Positions 1-11,110 of a stretch of 64,000 nucleotides of DNA are shown here, piece by piece. The DNA comes from Bettongia penicillata ogilbyi (taxonomy: Eukaryota; Chordata; Mammalia; Diprotodontia; Potoroidae). Numbering within the stretch: the first letter of the stretch is position 1; every line of letters starts with the position of its first letter. Below the pieces are notes generated by a model, which saw nothing but the letters and a program-made list of their open reading frames with translations, did not search any database and was not told the DNA's origin. A program made the translations under genes and the position numbers. The stretch spans positions 1 through 64,000 of the forward strand of contig JAJHZJ010000420.1 in the NCBI GenBank assembly GCA_023548195.1. The letters run 5' to 3'.

Positions 1-179
1 AATTCCATGTTAGCCATATCACAAAAGCAAAAGAAATAAAGTAAGAAAATTACGTTTAAATTTGCACTCAAAGTTCATAGCTTCTCTCTTTGGAGGTAGA
101 TAGCATTTTTTCATCATGATCCTTTTTGAATAGACTGGAATCATTGTATTGATCAGAGTAGCCAAGTCTTTAGAGTTGG

Positions 180-525
180 TCATAATTGCAACCTTGTTGT
201 TACTATGTACAGTGTTCTCCTGGCTCTGCTCATTTCACTTTGCATCAGTTCATGTAAGTACAGTTTTTTTTTTCTAAGAGTATTCTGTTTCTTTCTTATA
301 GCACAATAATAGTCTATTACAATCACATATCACAATTTGTTCAGTCATTGCCCAAGTGATGAGCATCTCCTTAATTTTCAGTTCTTTGTCACCACAAAAA
401 GAGATGCTATAAATATTTTTGTTCATGTAGGTCCTTTTCTTTTTTCTTTGATCTCTTTAGGGTACAAAGTTCCAACTTGTTCTTTAAAAGAGTTGGATCA
501 GTTCATTATACTAATAGTGAATTAG

Positions 526-526
<1 letters not shown>
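180..526 (-). pseudogene. L1 ORF2 C-terminal remnant
   Basis: The reverse complement resembles the C-terminal end of L1 ORF2, the same segment that is better preserved at 32224-32850 and 53266-53392 (plus-strand 'ttctcctggctctgctc', 'ctataaatatttttgt'). It is broken by stops and frameshifts and ends abruptly at the (CT)n tract at 527, where the ORF2 deletion junction lies. Confidence 0.72.

Positions 527-592
<66 letters not shown>
527..592. repeat. (CT)n microsatellite
   Basis: About 33 uninterrupted CT units, followed by an impure TCTG/CACATA tail to about 660. It lies in the L1 at the ORF2 deletion junction, next to the pyrimidine-rich inter-ORF segment. A comparable (CT)n occupies the corresponding segment of the L1 copy at 30.8 kb. 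Confidence 0.97.
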
Positions 593-594
<2 letters not shown>

Positions 595-974
595 GGGTCT
601 CTCGGTTTCTCTCTGTCTCTCTCTCCACATGCACATACACATACACATACATAACATATGTATGTGGGTATATGTATTTTTCCCTTTTTAAAGCAATTCT
701 AATGGAACTGAGATTCAATTATTGCCTATAACACCATCAATTTCCCTCTCCACTGTCAAAAACAAAACCAGTGAAAAGTTTACCTTGCACACATCTTTTA
801 TATGAATAAATATTCCTCATACTAGCTCTTCCTTTCCACTTCTCCCAGTGCATCCCTCTTTCTCGCTCTTTCAATTTTCTGAGGCCATCTCAACATAATT
901 CACTGATTCCCATGATCCCTCTACGTAAATTCCCTCAAACTCTCCTAATAATGAAGTTCTTAGTAGATATATGT

Positions 975-1230
975 ATCATCTTCCCATGATATTGTTGCTT
1001 AGTTATTTCAGTCATGTCTGACTCTTCATGAGAGCATCTGGAGCTTTCTTGGCAAATATACTGAGTTTGCCATTTCTTTTTCCAACTCATTTTACAGAAG
1101 GGAAAATGAAGGCCAACTGGATTAATTGACTTGTCCAGGGTCACAAAACTAGTAAATATCTTGAACTCATCTTGATTCCAGGCCTTGTGCTCTATCAAAT
1201 CTGCCACCTAGCTGCCGATTATCTTCCCAT
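975..1230 (-). mobile_element. tRNA-derived CORE/MIR-type SINE (marsupial), full length, with target-site duplication
   Basis: Minus-strand SINE body at about 988-1217. Its head reads 'ggcagctaggtggcag' on the reverse complement, followed by the conserved core ('aaaatgagttgg') and a tail containing 'gagtcagacatgactgaa'. It is flanked by a 13-bp direct repeat, 'atcatcttcccat' (975-987) and 'attatcttcccat' (1218-1230), one mismatch, which is a target-site duplication. It interrupts the L1 inter-ORF region and so is younger than that L1. Confidence 0.9.
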
Positions 1231-1295
1231 ATAGAAATGGAAACGGTTTAATTTTATTGAGTCCCTTACTCTTTCTTGTCTAATTTTTTTTTTTT

Positions 1296-2398
1296 AATGC
1301 TTCTCTTGAGCCTTGTGTTCGAATGTAAAATTTTCCATGCAACTCTGCTCTTTTTTCTTTAGGAGGGCTTGGAAGAATATTTCATTAAATATTCACTGTT
1401 TTCTCCTGAAAGATTATACTTAGTTTGCTATGTAAGTTATACTTATTTGTCATCCTAGCTCTTTTGACTTCCAGATATCATATTCCAAGTCCTGTTATCT
1501 TCTAATGTGAAAGCTAATAAATCATATGTGATCCTGATCATGGCCTCATGATATTTCAATTGTTTCTTTTTATCTGCCTTGTAGTGTTTTCTCCTTAGCC
1601 TGGGAGCTCAGGAATTTAGTTATGATAATTCTGGGAGCTTTCATCTTTGGATCACTTTCGGGAGGTGTTAAGTATATTTCTTTCAATTTATATTTTGCCA
1701 TCTGGAGTTAAGATTGGGGGGAAGTGTTTTTTCTCAGAATTTATTTGAAATATGTCTAAACTCAAACTCTTTCTCTGATCATGGTATTTGGGTTGTCCAA
1801 TAATCCCTATATTATATCTCCTCAATTTATTTTCAAGGTCACTTTTTTTTTCTGGTGACATATTTTACTTCTATATTTTTATTTATTTAACTATGCTTTA
1901 CTATTTCTAGATTTCTTGTGGACTCATTTTCTTCCTCTTACCCAATTCTTTTTTAAGGAGTTCTTGTCTTCAGTGAATTTTTGTACCTCTATTTTTTTCC
2001 GTGTGTACTATTTTACTTTTTTGAAGAATTCCTTTCTTCAGTGAATTTTCAATTAGGCATATTCTGTTTTGTTTTTTTTTTACATTGTTCTTTTCTTCAA
2101 TATTTTCTGTGCCTCTTCTATGATCTCTTCAAAATTTTATTGTAAAACTCATTTTTTAAAATTTTTATTGTATTTATTTTTATTGTAAAACTCTTATTTC
2201 TTTTCCTCTACCACTCTTTTCTTTGTCTCTAACTTTTCCAAAAATACTTGTTGGACTTTGCTCCTATTAGTATTTTTCTTTGACACTTTGGTTGTAACAG
2301 TTTTCATGTTATTGGTTTTTCTTCCTGTGTTTCTGCTTTGATCTTCTCTGTCCTCATAGTAGCTTTTTATGGTCATTTTGGTGTTGTTATTTGCTCAT
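1296..2398 (-). pseudogene. L1 ORF1 remnant (copy in 1-3039)
   Basis: ORF1 of the L1, coding for the trimeric RNA-binding chaperone that coats L1 RNA. The start is placed at the ATG whose complement is 2396-2398; it opens M-S-K and is followed almost at once by a stop. The copy at 36631 opens similarly with M-S-K-N-K. The frame is broken throughout; only a 60-codon piece (2194-2376) is open. The C-terminal end is placed by analogy with the better preserved copy at 44983-46009. Confidence 0.65.
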
Positions 2399-3194
2399 TT
2401 TCCAGCTTATTCCCGCCTTTGAACTTTATATTAAAGGTAGACTTTGCTCAGCTGGGGGTAGACGCTGTCCTTAGTTTCATTTTTTTTGCATGTTTCTGTT
2501 TTCAGAGCTAGTTCTAGAGGTCTAGAAATTTTCATGGCTTCCTTGGTTACTGCTCTCCTCATCTGAGTTCTGGTCTTTACCCAGAAATGAACCCTACTCC
2601 TTTGCAGCCAAAAGTTTTAGGGATTTTCTTGAGGAAAAAATCAAAACAAATGATCTTCTTCCTAGGAAGTATAGAACTTTGTTTGGGCAATAGATTTGTC
2701 GATCAACATCAGTTATATCCAGAGCTGTCAAAGGTTTCCCTGTAATTTCTTTCTGACCTGTTGTTTGATCCCATTATAAACTCTGGACTGAAGCTCTGCA
2801 AGCTACTCTTGCAGGAACTACTGTCACAACTGTCTTTGAGCAACAACTGGTGATGTTGCTGTATGGGCTCCAATGTCACAGACCTTTCCTGACAACCTCC
2901 TACATATCTCACTTTGACCTTTTATTGTCCCTGCTGCTCTAAAATGTGATTTCAGGAATTATTTTCAAATTGTTTGGAGGGGAATGCTAGAAGAGATCAT
3001 CCAGTTATGACTGGTAAACCATCATTTTGACTTGCCTCCATCAATCCTGTGGTCCTAGATAAGGTACGAGGGGAATGTCAGGCATCTTATTAGCAGAAAT
3101 TTCTTAATACCTGATGTTTTGCAAAAGTCATATCCATTGTCTAAATATTTAATCTGTTTTCTATGGTGTGCTTAGAAAAAGACCTGCATTCAAG

Positions 3195-3775
3195 AACTAT
3201 TTATCATCACCTACCACATACAATGCATAATGCTTGACTTCGAGGAAGCAATAGTCATTGTCCTCGGTGCACTTATGTTCTGGTATGAGGAAATAACATA
3301 TTTGTTCTCTGATATAGGATGGTTAGGACTGCTCATTATTTTGTGTGTCACAAGATTCACATAACCATGAATAAATTAAACATTTACTGCAGTATGACTG
3401 GCCACTCTGGGATCATCTTTGGTGATATATGCATTGAAAGATGAAAGGCAATCTAACGAACATATAATCCAGCTTTGTGTATGATTGTATTAATCTGCTA
3501 ATTCCTGCATATTAGAGACTGAGAACCCTGGATTGTGCAAATCACCCAAATATAGGCCTATATCTGCTGGAATCTTTTATTTCCTCTGACATACAGCTGG
3601 TCAGTTGCCTTTCATCCTCAAGAAGATATTCAGCTACTGAGGGGTGATTGTTACCAATCAATGAGCACATATTTATTGTCATGTACTACTTCTATTCTCT
3701 GCACATACAAAGAGAAAATGAAGTGGTTTCTGCATTCAAGAACCTTATAATTCGTGGGCTTCACTTAAGAATAAC
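3195..3775 (-). mobile_element. L2 LINE 3'-end fragments
   Basis: Two short stretches (about 3195-3290 and 3655-3775) read like the reverse complement of the L2 3' end: a 'tatttattgtcatgtactac' type motif, then a 'caagaaccttataattc' type motif. Both are diverged and short. The 360 bases between them hold nothing I recognise. Confidence 0.45.
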
Positions 3776-3779
3776 ACAA

Positions 3780-4570
3780 TCAAGTATAAAAGCTCTTGAG
3801 ACCTTCAGATGACATTTCCTCATAATTTAAATAATTGAATTGATAGCAACTGTTTGTCCATGCACAATGCAGGTCTCCTTTTTTAGGAATAATTTAGATC
3901 CCGCGTGGCTCACAGGTCATTATTATGCCAATTAGAAAGTGATAATACACAAGATTAGTGGTAATACATAAAAATATATTTTTAAGAAAGAATGACACTC
4001 ATCTCCCAGTTACTGAGTATGTCAGGAGGATAATACAAAAAATTTGGAGAACAAGCTAGATTATATAATTAAATAATACTCAGTGTTTTGTGCTATAGTA
4101 GCATTAAAGAAAATCAGTTTATTTTAAATTTAGAAAAGGAACAAAAAGAATATCAATAGAAAAAAAATGAAACCTTTTAACGTACAGCATGAAACTGACA
4201 GGATAAAAGCTGCAGTTAATTCCATGATGAGAAACAACTATCTACACTTTTCCTAATTCTAGCCTTTGCTTACATGTGCCCTCAGTGGTGTGATTGGAAA
4301 GAGGTTGGGAGGTTTTATGATGCTGAACAAACTGATTTCTAGAGGAAGGGGTTCCCCCACTAGACCTATTAAAATAAACTTCCAGGAAGGGGTAAGAAAT
4401 TATCTTAACCAGCTTGCTTGCTAGGTCATGTTGGCATCTTATTAAGCTACATAAGCCCTCCCTAGCAAGCCCTGCCCTCCTCTCTCTTTTAGTAGTCAAA
4501 ATAACTCTATGTGTGTTTGGGGACTTACATTTAAACAGTGTTTTGAAATACACTATGATAGGAAGAAAGA
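3780..4570. other. no recognisable feature
   Basis: AT-rich sequence without a convincing repeat or coding signal. The short open frames here have no recognisable protein motif. Confidence 0.5.
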
Positions 4571-4572
4571 TC

Positions 4573-4889
4573 CACACAGTAGGGGGAAAAGTGCTAGACC
4601 TGGAGTCAGGAAATGTCTGGGTACAAATCTAACCTCTGAGAGTTATTGTGTGACAATGGATAAGTCACATCATCTTAGTATGTCATTTTCCTCATTCTAA
4701 GAGTAAAACATCCCAGTAACAACAGCAAAAAAAAAAAAAAAAAAACCCAAAAAACAACTCAACCAGACATAGCAGTACCAATTTCACATCTCTGTTTTTA
4801 GGTTCAAATGAGTAATGAGTAAAAGTGCCTCATGAATATTAAATTGCTATAGTATTAGTTAACAATTAACTAATTATTGTTATTATTCC
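4573..4889 (+). mobile_element. MIR/CORE-type SINE with A-rich insertion
   Basis: Plus-strand SINE: head 'gtgctagacctggagtcagg', a degraded B-box-like segment, core ('gtgtgacaatggataagtca'), an A-rich tract (about 4727-4746), and the MIR-type tail ending in 'attattgttattatt'. A short minus-oriented MIR-like scrap may follow at about 4895-4965. Confidence 0.7.
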
Positions 4890-4969
4890 CACAATTAATC
4901 ATCAGATTAAGAGGCTAGGTGATTTCCCCATGACCCACTTGGTGAAATCAAAATTTCAACCGAGATGGA

Positions 4970-7335
4970 TACAATAAGAAAGGAGAGGAGGGAGGGTAGA
5001 ATAAGGAGAGAACAGTCAAAAACCAAACAAACTTCTACTTTGGAAAGAGGATGATTAGGTAGAATTTAAAGGAAAGAAAGTGCAAGAACTGGTTATAGAG
5101 ATCTGGGAAAGGGAAAAGGGAGAAGGAATAGTAAAATGGAAGCAAAATTCTTATTAGTATTCATTGCATATTGTCTCTTTCATCACCATCTTTGTAAAGA
5201 GGAATAATTGGGGAAAGATAAAGGATTTTAAAAAAAAAAAGCTTGCTACATTGGAGGGAAGTACACAATTACCAGTCACAACTGCAAATATGCATAGAAT
5301 ACAAGTGCCATGAAAGAGAAGAAGAGACCATAATGGATTAGAAAACAGATTCCAAAACATGATGTTGACATGAAAAGTGCTTGGAATCTAATGATTCAGA
5401 AAAATTAAATATGTGGGTCTAAAATACACTTTTTTACACTTCAGATGAACTCAGAGCATCTGAGATACTACTCAAGAAATCAGTAATGATACAAACAAAT
5501 CTGGACTAGGAATAGAGAATGGATTTGTGATGCATTTTTGATAGGGAGTGTCCAATGAGAAAGTTCCTTATACTAATACAAGTTGACACCTCTTGTACAA
5601 GTTAATGTCTGAGAGAATTTCCTATAGCATCAAAAGCTCAAATTATGTGTCATATAGGTAGCATATATCAGAAGACTTGAGCCCAAGACTTCCTGTTTTT
5701 TAAGCTAACTCTCCTCTGTACCATGTTGTCTCTTATAGTAATAAAAATAGACATGATTGAAGAAGATGAATAGGGAAAGTACATTATGTTTAAAGACCAT
5801 GGAAAATACAATAATATCCATCTGGGTCTGGTGAAGGTAACATAGCATTATCTGACTTTCCCAAAGAAGAATTTACTTGACATGGATATGTCTTTGTGTT
5901 TTTTACCCCTGTGCACCACTGGACTGGAAGTAGATCAAGTAATTTGAATATGTAAGTTTATATTCCTTAGTTGTCCTTGGTATTATCTCTGTGGAGAGAG
6001 GTCATCCTTCTAGGAGGAACAGAACGTCAGATGAAATGTCCAGATAGTTTTGGATACATTTCCAATGTAATACTTATTCCGAGATTCTGCCTCAAAATGA
6101 TTATGGTGTGTGTTGAGGGTGAAGAAATAATGGTCTCTGGTCAGGCACAGGGCTCTTTTCTGAGATAACAAGATTCTGCATTGTGAGAAACTCAATTGAA
6201 TATATTTGACTTTTTTTTGGTCCCCACGGTATTTTTATGCCCAGGTAAATGAGGTAACATAATGATGATCCAATTCAATAGCCCTACCTAAATTCATTTC
6301 TAGAGGACACATTTTGCTTTTATTTCTTGTATTGCTCTCTAAGGTTAATAGTCATAAGTACTGGTGGACAGAACTGTGTGAAACCAACAATACTGGATTT
6401 CATACTTCTTTCCCACTACTCTCACAGTTTTCCTACCCACTAGAAGTTATGAAAGAGTCACTGCTGTAATTTCCTCAAATGCAAAAAGAAGAATGAAGTT
6501 CATTAAGTGGGCAAAATTGAAAATAAACTTAATTTCTTCTCCATTTCCTTTCTGAATTACATCCCTTCTTGTTTAGAGCAGATAGCAGCTGTTGTAGCTG
6601 AGGCCAATACTCACTCTTACTTGGACAGCACCAGATATGAACCAATGCCATGCATCAGAAGATGCCCATGTTTTGGCTGTAATTGAAAAATGGATGTTCA
6701 CATTATTCTCTTCTGTAAATGTTGGTCAGGAAGTGAGAATGGCCAGCTCAAATCTTAATCAGTGAAGGGCATGTATTGCCTGGTCAGTTGATACCAGAAA
6801 ACAGATGGTAAAGGAGCCATGAAAAATTTGCCTATTTTGGTTAATGAATACATTTCCCCTCATCAATTTTATTTCGTAAACACATAGTGGTACAATTGTA
6901 TATCATATTAGAGGAACTAATGGACTTACAGAAAATAATTGTTACTGATGAATTAAAATTGCACATAAAGGCATCCTCAGTGCCAACTATTGATTTTTCA
7001 AAAGGGAAAAAATATAAGATCTTCATAACACCAAAATATGTGTCACTATTTGTATATTTCTTGAGAATGCCAAGAGGCAAATGAAATAATATCAGAAAAG
7101 CATTAAAGAAGAGATTGGAAAAGATTAGATAAGCTGTGCTACTATGCAGTCATACAAAATGTGTTTGGGAAAACTAATGAAAGATGCTGAGCCAAGGATG
7201 TTTGCAGATTCAAAAAAGGTAAGGTAATTAAGGATGCAGAGATTCAAGGTGAGAGAGAACTATTTGAGGAGAATGAGAAAAATGCCCTACTAATATCATT
7301 TACTTTTTTTTTTTTTTGGAAAGTCACCAAAGTAC
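4970..7335. other. no recognisable feature
   Basis: About 2.4 kb of AT-rich DNA in which I recognise no repeat family, gene or structured RNA. Short A/T homopolymers occur at 5229 and 6211. The overlapping short frames at 5971-6195 and 6841-7084 are coding-unlike. Confidence 0.5.
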
Positions 7336-7339
7336 TAGA

Positions 7340-8229
7340 TCAGGAAAATTCTGTGGATAGTATTTTGCAAAATTTACCGAAGCATTCAAAAAACTCTCAT
7401 GTTATTCTTATGAAAAAGATACAGAGATGTAAGATAGTAGTATTGTTCAGAGGATTAGGAACAAGATAATGGTTATTGAAGAAGAGTAATCATTAGTAAT
7501 GTAATGTCAGTTTGGAAGGTTATCCCTTGCAGAGAACCCCGGAGAATCCTACATGGTTCTGTGCTGTTTTCATCAATGACTTGAATACAGGAATAGAAAA
7601 CAAAGTTTTCATATTTGAAAATTTGATGTCATAATTGAAGATGGCATAAAGCTGACAGACATTGCTAACACTGTGTTTGCTGAAAGACACTACTAACACT
7701 GTGATAAAGTCAGTTTCTGAAATAGTCTGTCTAGGACTTTTAGTCAATTATTTTAACATGAGTTTTAATGCTACAAAGAGTCTTTCACTTGGTATATAAA
7801 AATCAGGTTCAACTCTACAGGAGAAAGGAGGTTTTTCTTGACCCTAGTTCATTGATAGAAGATGGGGGAGGCAGGGTTGGTAAATACACTGTAAACACAA
7901 TAAGCATTAATGACATATAACAGCAAAAAAGTTAAGGAAATTTATGCTACACAAATGGAGCGTTGATATATTGTCTATTTCCAGTGCATTTTTTTCCTGG
8001 TTTGGCAAACCTGGAGTGGTATGCCTGTTTTTTACTTAGTACATTGATAAGCTGGTAACCATCAAAAGTAAGGCAGACATGGATGTATATATCTCAAGGA
8101 GGTAATAATCCACAAGAGAATGTTAATGAGGAATATTTGAATGACGGAGGAACTAAACTTTGAGGAAAAAAGGCATGGGGGTAGGACATGATAACTGTCA
8201 TAGTGATTGAAGGATAATTATATAGGCTA
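7340..8229 (+). mobile_element. CR1/L3-clade LINE, reverse-transcriptase remnant
   Basis: This matches, in order, the reverse-transcriptase end of the amniote CR1/L3 LINE family. A segment at about 7371-7400 decodes like the 'KAFDxVPH' block. 'ttcatcaatgacttgaa' (7569-7585) decodes F-I-N-D-L. The following catalytic FADD box is decayed ('gaagatggcataaagctg', 7638-7655). Later come a 'gtctttcacttggt' block (7779-7792), 'cattgataagctggt' (8042-8056) and 'gacatgataactgtc' (8187-8201). Many stops and gaps; 5' truncated. The element continues after a SINE insertion at 8497-8715. Assigned from recalled family blocks, without a search. Confidence 0.72.
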
Positions 8230-8232
8230 AGG

Positions 8233-8496
8233 AGCAGCTATGTGACAGAGGAGATAGAGTTCCAGACCCAGAGTCAGAAAGACTCATTTCCCTGAGTTCA
8301 AATCTGGTCTCAGACACTTAACTAGGTGTGTGACACTGTTCAACTCAATTAAGCTTGTTGACCTTAGTTTCCTCATCTGCAAAATGAGTTGGAGGAGGAA
8401 ATGGAAAATCATTCCAGCATCTTTGCCAAGAAAATACCAAATGGTATCATGAGGGATTAGAAATAACTGAAATGACTGAAAAACAACGATAAATAT
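8233..8496 (+). mobile_element. tRNA-derived CORE SINE (marsupial), full length, nested in CR1/L3
   Basis: Complete plus-strand SINE: head 'gagcagctatgtgacagagg', B-box-like 'gagttcaaatctggt', core 'ctgcaaaatgagttgg', and the tail with 'ctttgccaagaaaatacc' and 'actgaaatgactgaaa'. It separates the CR1/L3 coding remnant from its 3' UTR, so it is the younger of the two. Confidence 0.88.
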
Positions 8497-8715
8497 GGGC
8501 CAAGTACTAAATGTCTAATCCCCAAGTGGCAAGGCTAGGGAAAATGCCAAAAATAATTTTTAAAAAAGAAGAAAAAAACAGCATGCCTTTTAAAGAAAAG
8601 GTTAAATAACCTTGTGTCAGGTATATTTTAGAGGAAATCATTTGTTTTACATATGATGTGCAATAATAACTCCGGAAGTTCCTTCTAAATCTGAGGTTTT
8701 ATAGTCATGAAAATT
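8497..8715 (+). mobile_element. CR1/L3 LINE 3' UTR, continuation after SINE
   Basis: Resumes the CR1/L3 element. The segments 'cttgtgtcaggtatattt' (8612-8629) and 'ggaagttccttctaaatctg' (8675-8694) match the 3' UTR blocks of the family, whose reverse complement also recurs at 39715 and 59620. The element ends near 8715. Confidence 0.65.
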
Positions 8716-8747
8716 TAGATTGGAATATTTCTAGGCATAGCTGAGAC

Positions 8748-8870
8748 AAAAGACACCACAATGGATAGGGAATAGTACTCAGAGTCAGGAATGCCTAGGT
8801 TCAAATCCTACCTCTAACACATTTTGTTTACATGAACTTAAATTAGGGACTTTACTCACCTTTTGGTGCT
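8748..8870 (+). mobile_element. MIR/CORE SINE fragment
   Basis: Plus-strand head of a SINE: 'gacaccacaatggatagg', then 'cagagtcaggaatgcctagg' and B-box-like 'ggttcaaatcctacctc'. The tail is degraded or replaced by the tRNA-like segment that follows. Confidence 0.72.
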
Positions 8871-8877
8871 CTAGATA

Positions 8878-8981
8878 ACTGCATGGTTAAATAGAAGATA
8901 AGACATCTGCCTGAACTGGTAACAGACTTTCACCAAGCTTCTAATATTACAGGTTCAATTCCCATCTCATCCAAATATGGG
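8878..8981 (+). repeat. tRNA-like sequence, possibly the head of an old SINE
   Basis: Contains an A-box-like 'tggttaaatag' (8884-8894) and a B-box-like 'ggttcaattcc' (8952-8962) about 57 bases apart, spacing compatible with an internal RNA polymerase III promoter. A normal 5-bp anticodon stem with a 7-base loop is not evident and the acceptor ends do not pair well, so this is not a functional tRNA gene. It could be a tRNA pseudogene or a tRNA-derived SINE head. Confidence 0.35.
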
Positions 8982-8989
8982 TATGAATA

Positions 8990-10680
8990 GAATGTATGGA
9001 ATGATAAAAATAGATTTCTGTGAACTTCCTTTCTTTGATGAGGTATGGGACTAAAAATGTGTAACCTTGCATTTACTATCTGATGAAAATTACTGGTTTC
9101 ATTAAAAAAATAACTTTATAGAAAACACTACATACGAAAGTAGCAGGGACAAGAGTGTATATCCAGAAATGATATTTACGCAAAACTGTAAGGCATCAAT
9201 AAAACTTGTTTTTAAATTTCAAATAGGTTTTTGGAATATAAATTTGTGCTGCCTACTGTCAGTCAATTTAACCCCAACCCAATCATTTTATTGCTAATGT
9301 AGGCAATGCAATAAATCAGCTCAAAGCTTCCAGAATGTGTCATTCTAAAAGGAAACCTGCATCAGAGCTTAGAGACTTGCTGGTAATCAATCTTATTTGT
9401 ATATAATTTGAGTTTGGGAATGCAAAATACAAGAGATAAATTTAAAAATTCAAACAAATTATGTTTTAAAAATATTTGTCTTCTGTCAAAATTTCCAAAC
9501 GTTTCTTCCATACCTGAGATTATAGTGAAAGGTTCTAAAGGTGTTTTCAAGGATTCAGTTGTCACTGGCATTGTAATGCCTTGTCATGACCCATGTTCAC
9601 TATTTAGAATATTTTATACCTTGAAACCTTGGACAACTTCCAGCAAACGGTAATTCAGGAGAAATTTCCCAGAGATAGATAGAGCACAGCAGAACAAAAA
9701 TACCATAGTTATCCTGGGAAAATCAATTAATTTACCAGCCTTCTGTTCTACTTGTCCATTAAGAGGTCTCACATGGGGCACATAAACATAGTTCTGTAAT
9801 AGATGGCTCAGTTTAAGAATACCACTCAGAAACTTGATGATATATCTTCTTTAATAAAATTCCTTGTAAATAGTCTCAGATATGGGGGAAAGGGAAAGAA
9901 TCTAGAGGATCTTATAATGGTAATCCTCACTGCAGACCCAGAACTTTGCCAAAATGGTAATAGAGATGAAACTAGATGCTCAAGAGACATTCTCCTCCTC
10001 CTCCCCTCCTTAGTCCTCAGAGGAAATGGAACAATGGACAAAGAATAAGAAGTATAAAGGTTGAACTATTACTTTAACTTGAAATATAACCATTACTTAT
10101 GGAGAAAAATCTATCATGATGTTGTGCTAAGGGTCAGCTCCTTTTGGAAGGCCAGAAAAGTCCATGACCTACTGGTGTTATCTAATAAAATACAGCACTG
10201 ATTTCATAATAGAAGTGAATAAGAGGCAAAAATGCAGTTTCATTTAGACATAGCAAGATGTCTTGATTAATTAGTCTTCTGGAAATAGTTTTTAAAGAAG
10301 TCCTATTAAAATTGGGGAAAGAACTTTTTAATGGAAATTTATTACAATTAAAGTTAGCTTTTTAAAAAGGCAATACTAGTTTCCAAATTGTAGAGAACAG
10401 GTATCTTAGACCAGGAAGATTTGAGAAAATTCCAGTAATTGCAATGATGGATTGTTGGCTTCAGAAGTTCTGTCACTCTTCTGAACACCAAGTAGGTACT
10501 GAAAGGCCCTTTGACCCCCAATACCAATATACCCACTGAAGGCTGGCAGGAGTGAGAGCTGCAACCCACTTTACCTGAATGCAGTGTATGGAGGCAAAAA
10601 TTTCTTTTTTAAAGAATTATATATTTATGTGAAAGGCCTTGAGATTATCAGTCATGCTCCCATACCCTCTCTGCTTGTGT
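8990..10680. other. no recognisable feature
   Basis: Unrecognised AT-rich sequence. The open frames at 9362-9653 and 9803-10048 overlap on both strands and show no domain or motif. Confidence 0.5.
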
Positions 10681-10715
10681 CCTTCTTCCTCCTAACTCAT
10701 TCCTTTTACATCTCC

Positions 10716-10770
10716 TCTCTCTCAGTCTCTCTCTGTCTGTCTGTTTTTCTGTCTGTGTCCCTTCCTCTCA
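10716..10770. repeat. impure (CT)n / (CTGT)n pyrimidine tract
   Basis: Interrupted CT, TCTG and TCTGT units on the plus strand. This accounts for the leucine/serine-rich open frame overlapping it. Confidence 0.8.
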
Positions 10771-11039
10771 TTTTTTCCCATTTATTCATCTCTTTCTATT
10801 TTCTCTTTCTACTGGGAATCACAGCCCCAAATATTTTAAGTTCTTCATTTTTCCTACATGTGATAACAAAATTCATCTTTCAAAGTATGATTAATCAGAA
10901 TGATTGGGCAAAATTATTTCTAGTATTGTTTCCAGGAAATAATTCCATAGACAACACAAAGACAGGCAATGGAGTTCGGATTTAATTTGTGTAAGAAGGT
11001 CTCAGTGAGGAGCATCTTTTATCAGTATAGGTGAGTATC

Positions 11040-11110
11040 TTCTTACCTTAGACACAGCACAGTGCTTGATATATAGTAGGCATTTAATAAATGTTTGCTG
11101 ATAACTCTGC
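11040..11110 (+). mobile_element. L2 LINE 3' end
   Basis: Contains 'cacagtgcttgatatatag' followed by 'taggcatttaataaatgttt', the characteristic last 60 bases of L2 on the plus strand. Confidence 0.72.

Larger units (their letters stand above)
1..3039 (-). mobile_element. L1 element with internal ORF2 deletion (HAL1-like), 3' end off the left edge
   Basis: Read on the minus strand, this is an old L1. The 5' end lies near 3039, where the sequence resembles a decayed form of the 'ccatcttggctcc' end seen in the related copies at 37480, 46624 and 53490. A 5' UTR follows (about 2400-3039), then ORF1 (about 1296-2398), then a pyrimidine-rich inter-ORF stretch (about 600-1296). After a (CT)n tract the sequence jumps to the last part of ORF2 (about 180-526) and 3' UTR running past the window start. 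The body of ORF2 (endonuclease, reverse transcriptase) is missing. Segment order and similarity to the other copies in the window are seen by eye; the family name is inferred. Confidence 0.8.

Noticed and set aside
527..660. Regular short repeats considered as a CRISPR array
   Set aside because: Continuous simple repeat with no spacers, in an evident mammalian sequence.
477..731. Serine/leucine-rich and arginine/glutamate-rich open frames at CT tracts (also 19524-19916, 30754-31011)
   Set aside because: They are translations of (CT)n/(GA)n microsatellites, without codon variety or start context.
8878..8981. Functional tRNA gene
   Set aside because: No proper acceptor or anticodon stems despite A/B-box matches; kept only as a tRNA-like sequence.
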